Assembly (NCBI GenBank): GCA_020086605.1
Contig: JACBWW010000017.1
Span: 15,843,257 to 15,907,256, forward strand
Direction: 5' to 3'
Source: Lanius collurio
Lineage: Eukaryota; Chordata; Aves; Passeriformes; Laniidae
Length of the DNA stretch: 64,000 bases
Made by a program: the position numbers and the translations under genes. Positions 63,801 through 64,000 of this stretch are shown piece after piece (within the stretch, counting starts at the first letter, position 1; each line of letters begins with the position of its first letter). A model generated the notes under the pieces. The model made no database searches and was not told the DNA's origin. It was given only the letters and a program-made list of their open reading frames with translations.

Positions 63801-64000
63801 GAAGTTGATTCCTGCAGTAACTTTGGTGTTGAGATCCACACTGTAATTCTTGCATGAGCCACATTACCTTGATATACTCTAGAGGACATTTCAAAGTTCA
63901 TTTATGTCTTACAATCCAGTACATATTTTTAATGAAAAATATTTCCATACATTGAAAATATGACTTTCACACGAGATGCAGAAAAAATTATTTTAGCTTT
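63801..64000. other. Right flank, nothing recognised
   Basis: AT-rich sequence after the LTR end with no supported feature. Confidence 0.4.

Noticed and set aside
1..64000. CRISPR arrays, operons, prophages, bacterial insertion sequences, toxin or defence loci
   Set aside because: The window is vertebrate-type DNA with introns, CR1 LINEs and ERV LTRs; nothing in it has prokaryotic gene density or spacer-repeat structure.

Overview
This window looks like avian nuclear DNA, most likely from a songbird-like (neoavian) genome. It is AT-rich and gene-poor. It contains recognisable 3' ends of CR1 LINEs on both strands, together with several solo long terminal repeats of types I know from bird genomes. 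There is no operon-like coding. Two runs of N (419-818 and 22109-22473) are assembly gaps. Almost all long open frames are chance frames or lie inside repeats.

The one gene I can support lies on the minus strand between about 38.0 and 26.7 kb. Six short exons with splice signals and matching phases encode the end of a type I membrane protein: the second half of an EGF-like domain, one transmembrane helix, and a cytoplasmic tail of about 100 residues with two FxNPLY endocytosis-type motifs and a stop codon. This domain order fits the 3' end of MALRD1 (Diet1) best, but no MAM or LDL-receptor-A exon was recognised here, so the name is a best guess. About 26 kb downstream of the stop, a very CpG-dense promoter-like segment abuts the first gap. 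In human the gene after MALRD1 is PLXDC2 in the same orientation, so this could be the PLXDC2 promoter; that is inference.

Layout: 0.8-1.5 kb, CpG island and an AT-rich cluster of homeodomain-like sites. 1.6-9.7 kb, unannotated AT-rich DNA with simple repeats. 9.7-11.6 kb, two solo LTRs of different families. 11.6-26.4 kb, mostly featureless, with two CR1 fragments and a gap. 26.4-38 kb, the gene tail with a CR1 at 30.2 kb and an old CR1 relic at 34 kb, both in one intron. 38-57 kb, probable intron or upstream DNA with an ancient CR1-like relic at 44 kb and small tandem duplications. 57-64 kb, a repeat cluster: one short solo LTR with an exact 5-bp target duplication, one CR1, and two more LTRs of the same family head to head, the second of which was later split by a CR1 insertion.
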